Below the pieces are notes generated by a model. The model saw only the letters and a list, made by a program, of their open reading frames with translations, was not told the DNA's origin and searched no databases. From Lachnospiraceae bacterium (GTDB lineage: Bacteria; Bacillota; Clostridia; Lachnospirales; Lachnospiraceae), in assembly GCA_017443065.1 (NCBI GenBank), contig JAFSPF010000113.1:1-64000 (forward strand): 64,000 bases of DNA, in the 5' to 3' direction. Below, in pieces: positions 9,059 to 16,467 of this stretch (position 1 is the first letter of the stretch; each line of letters opens with the position of its first letter). A program made the translations under genes and the position numbers.

Positions 9059-9933
9059 TCTTCACCTCCCATGTATTCCGCAAAGGCATCCCGCCAGTCC
9101 GCAAAACGGTAATCCGATGTCAGGCGGAGCATATAGTTATCCAGTACCGAATTGAGCGGGCGACGCGCGCTCTGCGGGTTCGCGGCCAGATACGCTTCCG
9201 TGGAAACACGCTTCACCGCCGTTTTCTTTCCGCCCTGCCGGAAGATCTCCTCCGCAAAGTCCGCCCAGCTGCATTCCCCCTCACAGGTCGCGTGGAACAG
9301 ACCGTAATTCTCCGTCTCCGCAAAGTACGCCACGGCCTTTGCAAGCTCCAAAGCGCTTGTCGGCGTCCCGAACTGATCCTCCACCACGCTGACCGTGTCA
9401 TGGGCTTCGGAAAGGCGCAGCATGGTCCTGACGAAATTATGGCCCTCCCCGTAGAGCCACGCGGTGCGCAGAATGTAATAACGGTGCATGTGCGCCCGGA
9501 CAAATTCCTCTCCGGCCAGCTTGGTGCGCCCGTAAACACTTGCGGGGCAGACGGCGTCAAACTCCGTATATGCGCCGCTTTTCTTTCCGTCAAACACGTA
9601 ATCCGTGGAGATGTGCACCAGGCGGGCATTCGTATCCTCCGCCGCAATCGCCAGATTCCGCGGACCGACGGCATTGATCCGGTAGGAAAGATCCGCGTCC
9701 GTCTCCTGTTTGTCCACCGCGGTATAGGCGGCGCAGTTGATGATGACATCCGGACGCAGCGCGCGCGCGCAGGCCAGCACCGCATCGACATCCGTGATGT
9801 CGAGCGCTTCCATCCCGAGCTCCTCCGCAAGCCGCGGAGCCTCCGTATTAATGATGTCTGCGTCACGCGATGCAAAGACACGGTTCACCGCGCGTCCCAG
9901 CTGTCCGTTTGCACCGCTTACCAGGATCTTCAT
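9055..9933 (-). CDS. rfbD: dTDP-4-dehydrorhamnose reductase (RmlD)
   Basis: A 292-residue NAD(P)H-dependent reductase of the extended short-chain dehydrogenase type, catalysing the last step of dTDP-L-rhamnose synthesis. The glycine-rich motif GANGQLG is at residues 7-13, the catalytic YGRTK motif at about 134-138, and the STDYVF signature near 108-113. Length is typical for RmlD (280-300). The rfbA, rfbB and rfbC partners are not in the window, so they must be elsewhere, or the enzyme acts on another dTDP-4-keto sugar. The start is 1 nt from the HPr-like gene stop and the end overlaps the pyrophosphorylase gene by 4 nt. Confidence 0.92.
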   Translation of the reverse strand: MKILVSGANGQLGRAVNRVFASRDADIINTEAPRLAEELGMEALDITDVDAVLACARALRPDVIINCAAYTAVDKQETDADLSYRINAVGPRNLAIAAEDTNARLVHISTDYVFDGKKSGAYTEFDAVCPASVYGRTKLAGEEFVRAHMHRYYILRTAWLYGEGHNFVRTMLRLSEAHDTVSVVEDQFGTPTSALELAKAVAYFAETENYGLFHATCEGECSWADFAEEIFRQGGKKTAVKRVSTEAYLAANPQSARRPLNSVLDNYMLRLTSDYRFADWRDAFAEYMGGEE

Positions 9934-9934
9934 G

Positions 9935-10198
9935 TTACTCTCCCAGCCCTTCTTCGATGGCCTGTATCAGCGCATCCATCGCTTCGTTTTCATCCTTGCC
10001 GCTGCAGATCAGGGTGATCTCCTCCCCCTGCCGCACGCCGGAGGCAAGGATGCTCAGGATGCTCTTTGCGTTGGCGCTGCCGTCCTTGTACTCAAAGCCC
10101 GTATGGGACTTGTAGCGCAGCGCCACCTTGCTCAGGTGCTCCGCGGGCTTTAAGGTCAGCCCCGTCACGTTTTTGATTGTCACCGTTTTCTTTACCAT
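9935..10198 (-). CDS. HPr/Crh-like protein lacking the phosphorylatable histidine
   Basis: An 87-residue protein with the full HPr fold pattern. The motif that is normally GLHxRPA reads GLTLKPA (13-19), so the PTS-phosphorylated His15 is Thr15 and Arg17 is Lys17. Ser46, the site used by HPr kinase/phosphorylase, is kept in AKSILS (44-49). This combination, no His15 but Ser46 present, is what defines Crh of Bacillus (which has Gln15). I checked the codons (CTG ACC TTA AAG CCC) and see no frameshift. It should not transfer phosphate to sugars and more likely is a regulatory partner of a CcpA-type protein. It sits between glmM and rfbD in a wall-precursor cluster rather than beside PTS genes. 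Confidence 0.85.
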   Translation of the reverse strand: MVKKTVTIKNVTGLTLKPAEHLSKVALRYKSHTGFEYKDGSANAKSILSILASGVRQGEEITLICSGKDENEAMDALIQAIEEGLGE

Positions 10199-10212
10199 GG
10201 TTCTTTCCTGTC

Positions 10213-11562
10213 TTAAATCATTGTCCTTTGTATCAGCTCCGCAAGCTCCCTTGCATCCTTTTCGATCTCCGCCAGATCCTGCCCCTCGATCATCACGCGC
10301 ACGAGCGGCTCCGTCCCGGAGGGCCGGATCAGCACGCGGCCGTTGCCCTGGAACTTGTCCTCGATCGCTTTGATCGCGGAGACAATTTCCGGATACTCCG
10401 CGTAGGCTTCCTTTTTGTGATTCGGCACATGCGCGTTGACCAGCGCCTGCGGCATCACCTGCATGATCTGCTTCAGCTCCGAAAGGGGCTTCTTCGTCTC
10501 CACCATCACCTCCAGGAGATGCAGCGCGGACAAGAGCCCGTCGCCGGTGGTGGCCTCATCCAGGAAAATGATGTGTCCGGACTGTTCCCCGCCGAGGGAC
10601 GCGCCGATTTCCTGCATGTGCTCCAGCACATAACGGTCGCCGACCTTGGTCTGATCGATTTTGATGCCCTCGCGTTCCCCCATCCGGAAGAAGCCGAGGT
10701 TGCTCATCACGGTCGCGACGATGGTATCGTTTTTTAAGCTGCCCTTTTCCTTCATGAACTTCCCGACGATGGACATGATCCGGTCTCCGTCCAGCGACTC
10801 TCCCTTTTCGTCCACCGCAAGGAAGCGGTCCGCGTCCCCGTCAAAGGCGATGCCGATCACGGCCTTCTCCGCCAGCACCCTTGCCTTCAGCTCCTCCATG
10901 TGCGTGGAGCCGCAGCCGGCGTTGATGTTGGTGCCGTCGGGATTCACGTGGATGGCAATCACGTCCGCGCCCAGCTGTGTCAGCGCTTCGACAGAGGTAT
11001 AATGCGCCGCGCCCTCCGCGCAGTCCACCACCATCCTCATGCCGCGCAGGTCCACATCCATCATGGTCACGTTGTGATTGATATACTGTTCCTTGGCATC
11101 CGGACGCTGACGGATGCGGCCGACGGAGGCGCCCGTCGGGAAGGTGATGCCCTTCATCCCGTTTTTGATCAGCTCCTCGATCTCATCCTCCAGCGCATCC
11201 GGCAGCTTGAAGCCGTTGCCGTCAAAGAATTTGATGCCGTTAAATTCCATCGGGTTATGCGAGGCGGAAATCACGACGCCCGCATCCACCTTGTATTTGC
11301 GCGCAAGATAGGCAACCGCGGGTGTCGGCAAAACGCCCAGATAGACCGCATTGGCTCCCACGCTGCAGGCGCCCGCCATCAGGGCGTTGGCCAGCATCTC
11401 ACCGGACAGCCTCGTGTCACAGCCGACCATGATCGTCGGGCGGTGCTTGTTTTCCCTGGACAGCACGTAAGCACCCGCCTGTCCGAGCTGCATGGCAAGG
11501 AGCGGTGTCAGCTCCTCATTGGCGACGCCCCTGACGCCGTCCGTTCCGAATAATCTCCCCAT
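10213..11562 (-). CDS. glmM: Phosphoglucosamine mutase GlmM
   Basis: A 449-residue cytoplasmic enzyme that converts glucosamine-6-phosphate to glucosamine-1-phosphate for peptidoglycan. The phosphoserine loop SASHNP places the catalytic Ser at 101; the Mg-binding loop DGDADR and the C-terminal phosphate-binding RPSGTEP are present. The N-terminal MGRLFGTDGVRG is characteristic of GlmM as opposed to phosphomannomutases. It is 5 nt downstream of cdaR, reproducing the conserved cdaA-cdaR-glmM order of Bacillota, in which GlmM activity is tied to the diadenylate cyclase. Confidence 0.96.
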   Translation of the reverse strand: MGRLFGTDGVRGVANEELTPLLAMQLGQAGAYVLSRENKHRPTIMVGCDTRLSGEMLANALMAGACSVGANAVYLGVLPTPAVAYLARKYKVDAGVVISASHNPMEFNGIKFFDGNGFKLPDALEDEIEELIKNGMKGITFPTGASVGRIRQRPDAKEQYINHNVTMMDVDLRGMRMVVDCAEGAAHYTSVEALTQLGADVIAIHVNPDGTNINAGCGSTHMEELKARVLAEKAVIGIAFDGDADRFLAVDEKGESLDGDRIMSIVGKFMKEKGSLKNDTIVATVMSNLGFFRMGEREGIKIDQTKVGDRYVLEHMQEIGASLGGEQSGHIIFLDEATTGDGLLSALHLLEVMVETKKPLSELKQIMQVMPQALVNAHVPNHKKEAYAEYPEIVSAIKAIEDKFQGNGRVLIRPSGTEPLVRVMIEGQDLAEIEKDARELAELIQRTMI

Positions 11563-11566
11563 AGGT

Positions 11567-12850
11567 TTACTCCGTTTCCTCCAGAATCAGCTGCAGCTGC
11601 AGCGGTGTCTGCATCGTCACGCCGTTCGGCAGCTGTACCACCGCCGTTCCCGTCAGCTGTGCGGGCGGCTGCGCTCCCTCTTCGATGAGCGAGGACACAT
11701 CCAGCGCAAACACAAGCGTCGCGGGATCCAGCGCGTTCAGATCCGCTTCCTGACCCGTCAGTGTCACGCGGAACGGCCCCTCCTCCGCCAGCCGGTAGGT
11801 CGCGCCCTCCGGCTGATTCGTCAGGGCGATCTGCGCCGCGGGAATCTCATGCTCTCTTGTCACAAGCGGCGCAATGCCCACCGTCACCTGTAATTCACCG
11901 TTGGCGCCGGTTTCCGCAAAGCGCACGCCGGCGGGCAGATAATCCCTCAGATTTACCGTGGTATGCAGCGTCTCCGTCAGTCCCGTCAGGTCAAAGGCAT
12001 CGCCGCTTAAGACGATCTCGTTCAGCGTGCCGATCAGCGTCGCGTCCCCCGCCAGCATGAAGCTCTGCGGCGTGACCGTGTTATCCCCGGTCAGCACAAA
12101 GCCCTCCGCGGGATGTCCCTGCGGCTGCAGCTGCAGGGGCACTTCCTTTGCCTGCAGGATCGTGGCGGAAACACGTACCGTCGTGATGTTCTGCGTAATG
12201 CCGGCATCCCGGATCAGCACGCCCTCCGCGTCATACAGGCGCACATCGGACTCCGTCTGGATGTCCGAGGTAAAGCCCGTCACATCCACATCCGCGGAGG
12301 CCACGGCCACCTTGTTCACGCGGGACTCCGCTCCCGTGATCCGGACGAGGTTCTGTGCGGGCGTGACATTCCCCACCAGATATCCCTCCGCCAGCTGGCC
12401 GCTTGTCGTGACGGTCAGGGCGATCGTTCTTGTGGTCCGGTTTTCGATGTTCAGACGCACATCCTCGGAGCTGCCCGATATCACCGGATTGTCACGCTGG
12501 TTTTTGTTCACGGACAGGTGGATCGGGACGGTGTTGCGGCTGGTGAGCTCCTGCATGTCCGCCGTCGCGATAATGTTGTCCCTCGTAAAGGTCTCCGCGA
12601 TGGAACGCGGCGCGGTGATCGAAACCGTCGCGACCGTGTCCGTGCCGTCCAGGATCTCATAGATCTGTCCCTGGTCCGTGATCAGGTTGGTGTTGCGCAG
12701 CGTCACGGGAATGTTGTAAAAGGGCACCGTGATCATCGGGTCATTGTAATTGGTCACAATGAACCAGAGGATCGCCGCGAGCAGGACGCTTGCGATCTTT
12801 AAGCCCCAGTTCCGTGTCAGTATGTTGGAGGAAGAAGGTTTCTCGTTCAT
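11567..12850 (-). CDS. cdaR: CdaR, YbbR-domain regulator of diadenylate cyclase
   Basis: A 427-residue membrane-anchored protein. One N-terminal transmembrane helix (about 12-33) is followed by tandem YbbR repeats (roughly 40-130, 135-225, 230-310 and 320-420), so almost the whole protein is extracytoplasmic. In other Bacillota, CdaR binds CdaA and tunes c-di-AMP output. The gene overlaps cdaA by 4 nt and is followed 5 nt later by glmM, the diagnostic arrangement. Function is assigned from synteny plus the repeats; YbbR domains have no catalytic residues. Confidence 0.9.
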   Translation of the reverse strand: MNEKPSSSNILTRNWGLKIASVLLAAILWFIVTNYNDPMITVPFYNIPVTLRNTNLITDQGQIYEILDGTDTVATVSITAPRSIAETFTRDNIIATADMQELTSRNTVPIHLSVNKNQRDNPVISGSSEDVRLNIENRTTRTIALTVTTSGQLAEGYLVGNVTPAQNLVRITGAESRVNKVAVASADVDVTGFTSDIQTESDVRLYDAEGVLIRDAGITQNITTVRVSATILQAKEVPLQLQPQGHPAEGFVLTGDNTVTPQSFMLAGDATLIGTLNEIVLSGDAFDLTGLTETLHTTVNLRDYLPAGVRFAETGANGELQVTVGIAPLVTREHEIPAAQIALTNQPEGATYRLAEEGPFRVTLTGQEADLNALDPATLVFALDVSSLIEEGAQPPAQLTGTAVVQLPNGVTMQTPLQLQLILEETE

Positions 12851-13707
12851 GCTTTTTTTGCCCTCCTCCAGAAGCGTTTGGTCCGGACAGCCTCCGGCTT
12901 ATCCTGGATCTGGCGCATCCGTTCCCGTAAGCGCTCCGGATTCACATCCCGCTCCAGCTCTCCCTGGCAGGCCACCGAGATCTTGCCGGTCTCCTCGGAA
13001 ATGATGATCGTCAGGGAATCCGTCACCTCGGAAACGCCGACGCCGGCGCGGTGCCGCGTTCCCAGATCCTTGTCCAGATCCATGTTGTCCGACAGCGGCA
13101 GATAACAGGTGGCGCTGGTCACGCGGTCGCCGCGGATGATCACGGCGCCGTCATGCAGCGGTGTGTTGTGTTCAAAAATATTGATCAGCAGCTGGCTGGA
13201 GACGATGGCGTCCACATTGATGCCCGTCTGCTCAAACTCCGAGAGGGACTGCTCTCTTTCGATCACGATCAGCGCCCCCGTGCGCACCTTGGCCATTTCA
13301 AACGATGCCCTTGCGATTTCCGTGATCGTCTTGTCCGAAAAACGTCCGGCGTCACGCGCGTCAAAGGGCAGGAGCCCTGAAAGATAGCGCTTCCGTCCGA
13401 GGCCCTCCACGGCCTTTCTCAGCTCCGGCTGCAGAATGACCACCACCGCGATGATGGCGATGGAGAAGATCCGCTCCGTGATCCAGATGATGGTCGTCAT
13501 GTTGAATACAATGGCAATCAGGATGAAGACGGTGATCACGATAAACCCGCGGAAGAGCGACCACATCCTCGTGCGTTTTGCCCACACCAGAAACTGGTAC
13601 AGCACAAAACTGATGATCAGCACCTCCACGACATCCGTCACGCGGATGCGCGGCATATGCAGATCAGGCAGAAAGTTTTGTAGAAAAAAACGGATTTGTT
13701 GCCACAT
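12847..13707 (-). CDS. cdaA: Diadenylate cyclase CdaA
   Basis: A 286-residue membrane enzyme that condenses two ATP into cyclic di-AMP, a second messenger controlling potassium and osmolyte transport and wall integrity. Three transmembrane helices occupy about residues 20-95. The DisA_N catalytic domain contains the two signature motifs, DGA (LHDGAVI) and RHR (GTRHRAG), both intact. Size matches CdaA/DacA (about 270-290). It overlaps cdaR by 4 nt. The upstream gene in the same direction encodes an unknown polytopic membrane protein, which is not part of the usual operon. Confidence 0.96.
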   Translation of the reverse strand: MWQQIRFFLQNFLPDLHMPRIRVTDVVEVLIISFVLYQFLVWAKRTRMWSLFRGFIVITVFILIAIVFNMTTIIWITERIFSIAIIAVVVILQPELRKAVEGLGRKRYLSGLLPFDARDAGRFSDKTITEIARASFEMAKVRTGALIVIEREQSLSEFEQTGINVDAIVSSQLLINIFEHNTPLHDGAVIIRGDRVTSATCYLPLSDNMDLDKDLGTRHRAGVGVSEVTDSLTIIISEETGKISVACQGELERDVNPERLRERMRQIQDKPEAVRTKRFWRRAKKA

Positions 13708-13719
13708 AGCTCCCCTGGG

Positions 13720-14856
13720 TTATGAAGAGGACGACTTTTTCCCTTCTGTTTCCTTGCGGTTCGGACGCGCCGCGTTCTGTCTGGGCTTCGGCTTGTGCGC
13801 GGTCCGGTTTGCGCCCGCGCGTTCCTGCCTCTTGGCCTCTTCGCGTTCCGCCCCGTGTCCCGTTCCGTGTCCCTTTGCGTGCGACCGGTTGCGTTCATGA
13901 GGCTCCTCCGCGTCATCCGTATCATGCGCACGGTTGATGGAGCGCACGCGTACCTGTCTCTCCTGCAGAATGATCTTCGGAACCGCCTTGACGTAGTAAT
14001 AATATTCCTCATCCTCAAACTGCGCGTGCTCCACGCGGGAATAATCCACATGGAAGGTGAAGAAGAGGATGACAAATCCCGCAATGACGCCGAGGATCAC
14101 GCCGAACACGGAGCCCAGTATCCCGACCGAAGCATCCATTGCAAGATCCCCGACCAGCAGGACCAGAAGACAGACAAAGGCGCCGACACCGATTGCGATC
14201 GGCCAGGCGCGGTCGATGGAACGTCTGCGCAGGATGTAGATCGCGGCGCCCGATATCACAAAGGCCGCCACATACACCAGCATCGTCCGGTCGCCGATCA
14301 TCGTCTGGAGGATCGTCTGTACCTTGCCGATGGATTCCTCCGCGGCAAAGCTGCCTCCCGTGACACTCCCCGCGGAGACCGAGTGAAGGAAGAAATAAAT
14401 CACGACACCGAAGGCCATGGAAATCAGGGAGACCGGCGCAAACAGCAGTCCCACAATGAAGGGCATGACCGTCGGAATGTGCCAGGCAAACAGCAGCGGC
14501 GTCAACAAAATCACCAGCGCGTCATGCGGTGAAAAACGGTAATACATCAGATAGACGCACAGAAAGATCACCATCGCGATCGCGCAGCTCTCCAGCGAAT
14601 ACTTATACAGGTGCGCCAGAATCAGCAGGGCGCAGCCCAGGGCCGTAAACCCGAGCGGCACCACGGCGCAAAGCAGCGCCACCAGAAAGGTGACGACAAA
14701 GGAGGACAGCGCGGTCCAGTACCCGAGGCGGGCATTGATCATGGCAATGCAGCACAGCGCAAGGATAAAACGCAGAACATATTTGACCGGTTGTTCAAAG
14801 CGGATATAGAATACCCGGATCCGGTGTCGCATTTCCAGAAGTGATGACAGATTCAA
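13720..14856 (-). CDS. Unknown polytopic membrane protein with basic C-terminal tail
   Basis: I do not recognise the family with certainty. The 378-residue protein has about nine hydrophobic segments between residues 25 and 265, arranged like FUSC/aromatic-acid-exporter-type or other small transport proteins. The last ~95 residues form a strongly charged cytoplasmic tail rich in Arg, His, Lys and Glu that starts after a YYYY run and looks disordered. It is encoded 12 nt upstream of cdaA and overlaps the preceding membrane-protein gene by 4 nt, so it is likely co-translated with the c-di-AMP synthesis genes. A transporter or a sensor linked to c-di-AMP is possible but unproven. Confidence 0.6.
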   Translation of the reverse strand: MNLSSLLEMRHRIRVFYIRFEQPVKYVLRFILALCCIAMINARLGYWTALSSFVVTFLVALLCAVVPLGFTALGCALLILAHLYKYSLESCAIAMVIFLCVYLMYYRFSPHDALVILLTPLLFAWHIPTVMPFIVGLLFAPVSLISMAFGVVIYFFLHSVSAGSVTGGSFAAEESIGKVQTILQTMIGDRTMLVYVAAFVISGAAIYILRRRSIDRAWPIAIGVGAFVCLLVLLVGDLAMDASVGILGSVFGVILGVIAGFVILFFTFHVDYSRVEHAQFEDEEYYYYVKAVPKIILQERQVRVRSINRAHDTDDAEEPHERNRSHAKGHGTGHGAEREEAKRQERAGANRTAHKPKPRQNAARPNRKETEGKKSSSS

Positions 14857-15233
14857 TGCTCCCTCTCCAATTCCTTCAGCAGATGGTAATACTCTCTGGC
14901 CTGTTTTCGCGCGCGGTTATAGCGGATGGAGTATATGATGTAGGACACGATCACATAAACCCCGGCCAGCACAAAGTAGTACAGGATGTATTTGCGAAAA
15001 CCGTCCAGCCCCGAACCGCTGTAAAACTCGTTCAGAATCTCATCGAAGCGAAAAAGGGCGTAGGCTCCCATCAGCACGACAAACAACACCGTCGCGCTGA
15101 TGACAGCCTTTACCACCTCAAATCCGACATAGTCACCGCGATAGAATTGGTTGATCCTCATCCCTTCGCGGTTCAGCTCGTCTGCCTTGACCGACATTTT
15201 GGTCATGAGGATCACGCGTTCTTCGTTGATCAT
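14853..15233 (-). CDS. Small membrane protein of unknown function
   Basis: A 126-residue protein with two predicted membrane helices (about 37-57 and 81-105) and a charged, probably helical C-terminus ending in ELEREH. The family is not recognised. The start at ATG 15233 follows AGGAG closely, 9 nt after the yvyF stop, and the stop overlaps the next gene by 4 nt. Tight packing between yvyF and the membrane gene upstream of cdaA argues that it is real and expressed with them. Confidence 0.6.
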   Translation of the reverse strand: MINEERVILMTKMSVKADELNREGMRINQFYRGDYVGFEVVKAVISATVLFVVLMGAYALFRFDEILNEFYSGSGLDGFRKYILYYFVLAGVYVIVSYIIYSIRYNRARKQAREYYHLLKELEREH

Positions 15234-15242
15234 TCTCTCCTG

Positions 15243-15662
15243 TCAGTTCTTGATGAACCGCATACCGCCTTTATTTTTGACCGCGGCAGCAGCGGCATCC
15301 ATGGCCGCTTTCCTGCGCGCTTCCATTCCCGGCTGGATGGAGGCATTGAGATTGCCCGTCATCGCCGCCTTACACTTTTCGCAGAAACGTCCCGTTGCAA
15401 TCGGGGCGCCGCACTGTTCACAGTTCAGGACGCCCGCACCCTTGGAAAACTCCAGACGCTCCTCACGGACCCACTGCTTGATCTGACCTTCCGAAACCTC
15501 ACAGCCTTCCGCCACTTCCTTGATCCCCTGGTTCGGGTTTTCCTTGATGTAGTCCTTGACCTTCTGGAAATCCGTCTCCAGCTCTTTTCTGCAGGTTTCG
15601 CAGATCGGCTGTCCCGCCACATAGTTGAAGATCTTTCCGCATCTTGAACAGTTTCTGACACC
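15243..15662 (-). CDS. yvyF: Flagellar operon protein of the YvyF/TIGR03826 type
   Basis: A 139-residue cytoplasmic protein that begins MGVRNCSRCG. Two zinc-ribbon-like CxxC pairs flank a helix-turn-helix-like middle: CSRC and CETC near residues 6-24, and CEQC and CEKC near 80-100. This layout matches YvyF of Bacillus, found between comFC and flgM in flagellar regions and co-expressed with motility genes, although its precise job is unknown. Here too it follows comFC (25 nt gap). ATG 15662 has AGGAGG upstream at good distance, favouring it over an earlier in-frame start. No flgM follows; instead membrane-protein genes and cdaA do. Confidence 0.75.
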   Translation of the reverse strand, partial: GVRNCSRCGKIFNYVAGQPICETCRKELETDFQKVKDYIKENPNQGIKEVAEGCEVSEGQIKQWVREERLEFSKGAGVLNCEQCGAPIATGRFCEKCKAAMTGNLNASIQPGMEARRKAAMDAAAAAVKNKGGMRFIKN

Positions 15663-15687
15663 CATAATACTACCTCCTGTGCCCTTT

Positions 15688-16467
15688 CTAAGAAATCCCG
15701 GCACGTTCCCTTTTTATACGCCCTGGCGTATCCGCACCGGTAGCCACTGTGAAAACGTGAACAGACCGCACGCCGTTCCTCTTCAGAAGCGATGCCAGGG
15801 CATCCGCCGTGCTGCCCGTCGTATATATGTCGTCAACTATGGCGACGCTCTTTAATGATACATCATTTTTTTTGATAATAAAAGCATTTTTCAAATTATT
15901 ATGCCTCTCGTAATAATCCAGACATTTTTGCGGCTTCGTGTCCCGGATCCGCGCCAGAACATCCGTCCGCACGGGGATTCCCGTACGCTTCGCAATCTCA
16001 CAGGCAAAGAGCTCCGCCTGGTTATAGCCCCGCTCCCCGCGCCTTTTCCGGGAGAGCGGCACGGGGAGCAGCGCATCCGTGCAAAGTGATTTGAGTTCCC
16101 TCCGGTAGCGCCGCACAAAGGCCTCCGCATAGAAGGCCGCATACTCCTGCCGTCCCATGTACTTGAAGCGGTAGATGCTTTTCGCGATGTCCCGGTAGGC
16201 AAACAGCGAGAAGCAGCGGTCGTATGCATGGTTTTGACCTGCGCAGTCAGCACAGTATTCCTCCTCCGCCTCCGCGCGCGGCAGGGTCCTGCCGCAGCGC
16301 AGACAGGAGGGACCCCTCAGAATACGCAACTGCCCGCCGCAGGCGGCGCAGATGCCGCGCCGGTCCGGTGTGACACAATCGTCACAAATCGCGCAGCGCG
16401 GCGGAAAGACCGCGTTCAGTGTTCTTTTGTAAAGCGCCTCAGGAAAGGCTCTGATCCATCTGTTCAA
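15688..16467 (-). CDS. comFC: ComFC-family phosphoribosyltransferase-like protein
   Basis: A 259-residue protein of the ComF/GntX family, implicated in natural DNA uptake in Bacillus and related to single-strand DNA handling. An N-terminal zinc-finger region has Cys pairs (CAIC, CAAC, CLRC, CADC between about residues 24 and 80). The C-terminal half carries the PRPP-binding motif VAIVDDIYTTGST. It overlaps the end of recD2 by 29 nt and precedes yvyF, so recD2-comFC-yvyF look co-transcribed. Partner genes comFA/comFB are not present in the window. Confidence 0.9.
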   Translation of the reverse strand: MNRWIRAFPEALYKRTLNAVFPPRCAICDDCVTPDRRGICAACGGQLRILRGPSCLRCGRTLPRAEAEEEYCADCAGQNHAYDRCFSLFAYRDIAKSIYRFKYMGRQEYAAFYAEAFVRRYRRELKSLCTDALLPVPLSRKRRGERGYNQAELFACEIAKRTGIPVRTDVLARIRDTKPQKCLDYYERHNNLKNAFIIKKNDVSLKSVAIVDDIYTTGSTADALASLLKRNGVRSVHVFTVATGADTPGRIKRERAGIS

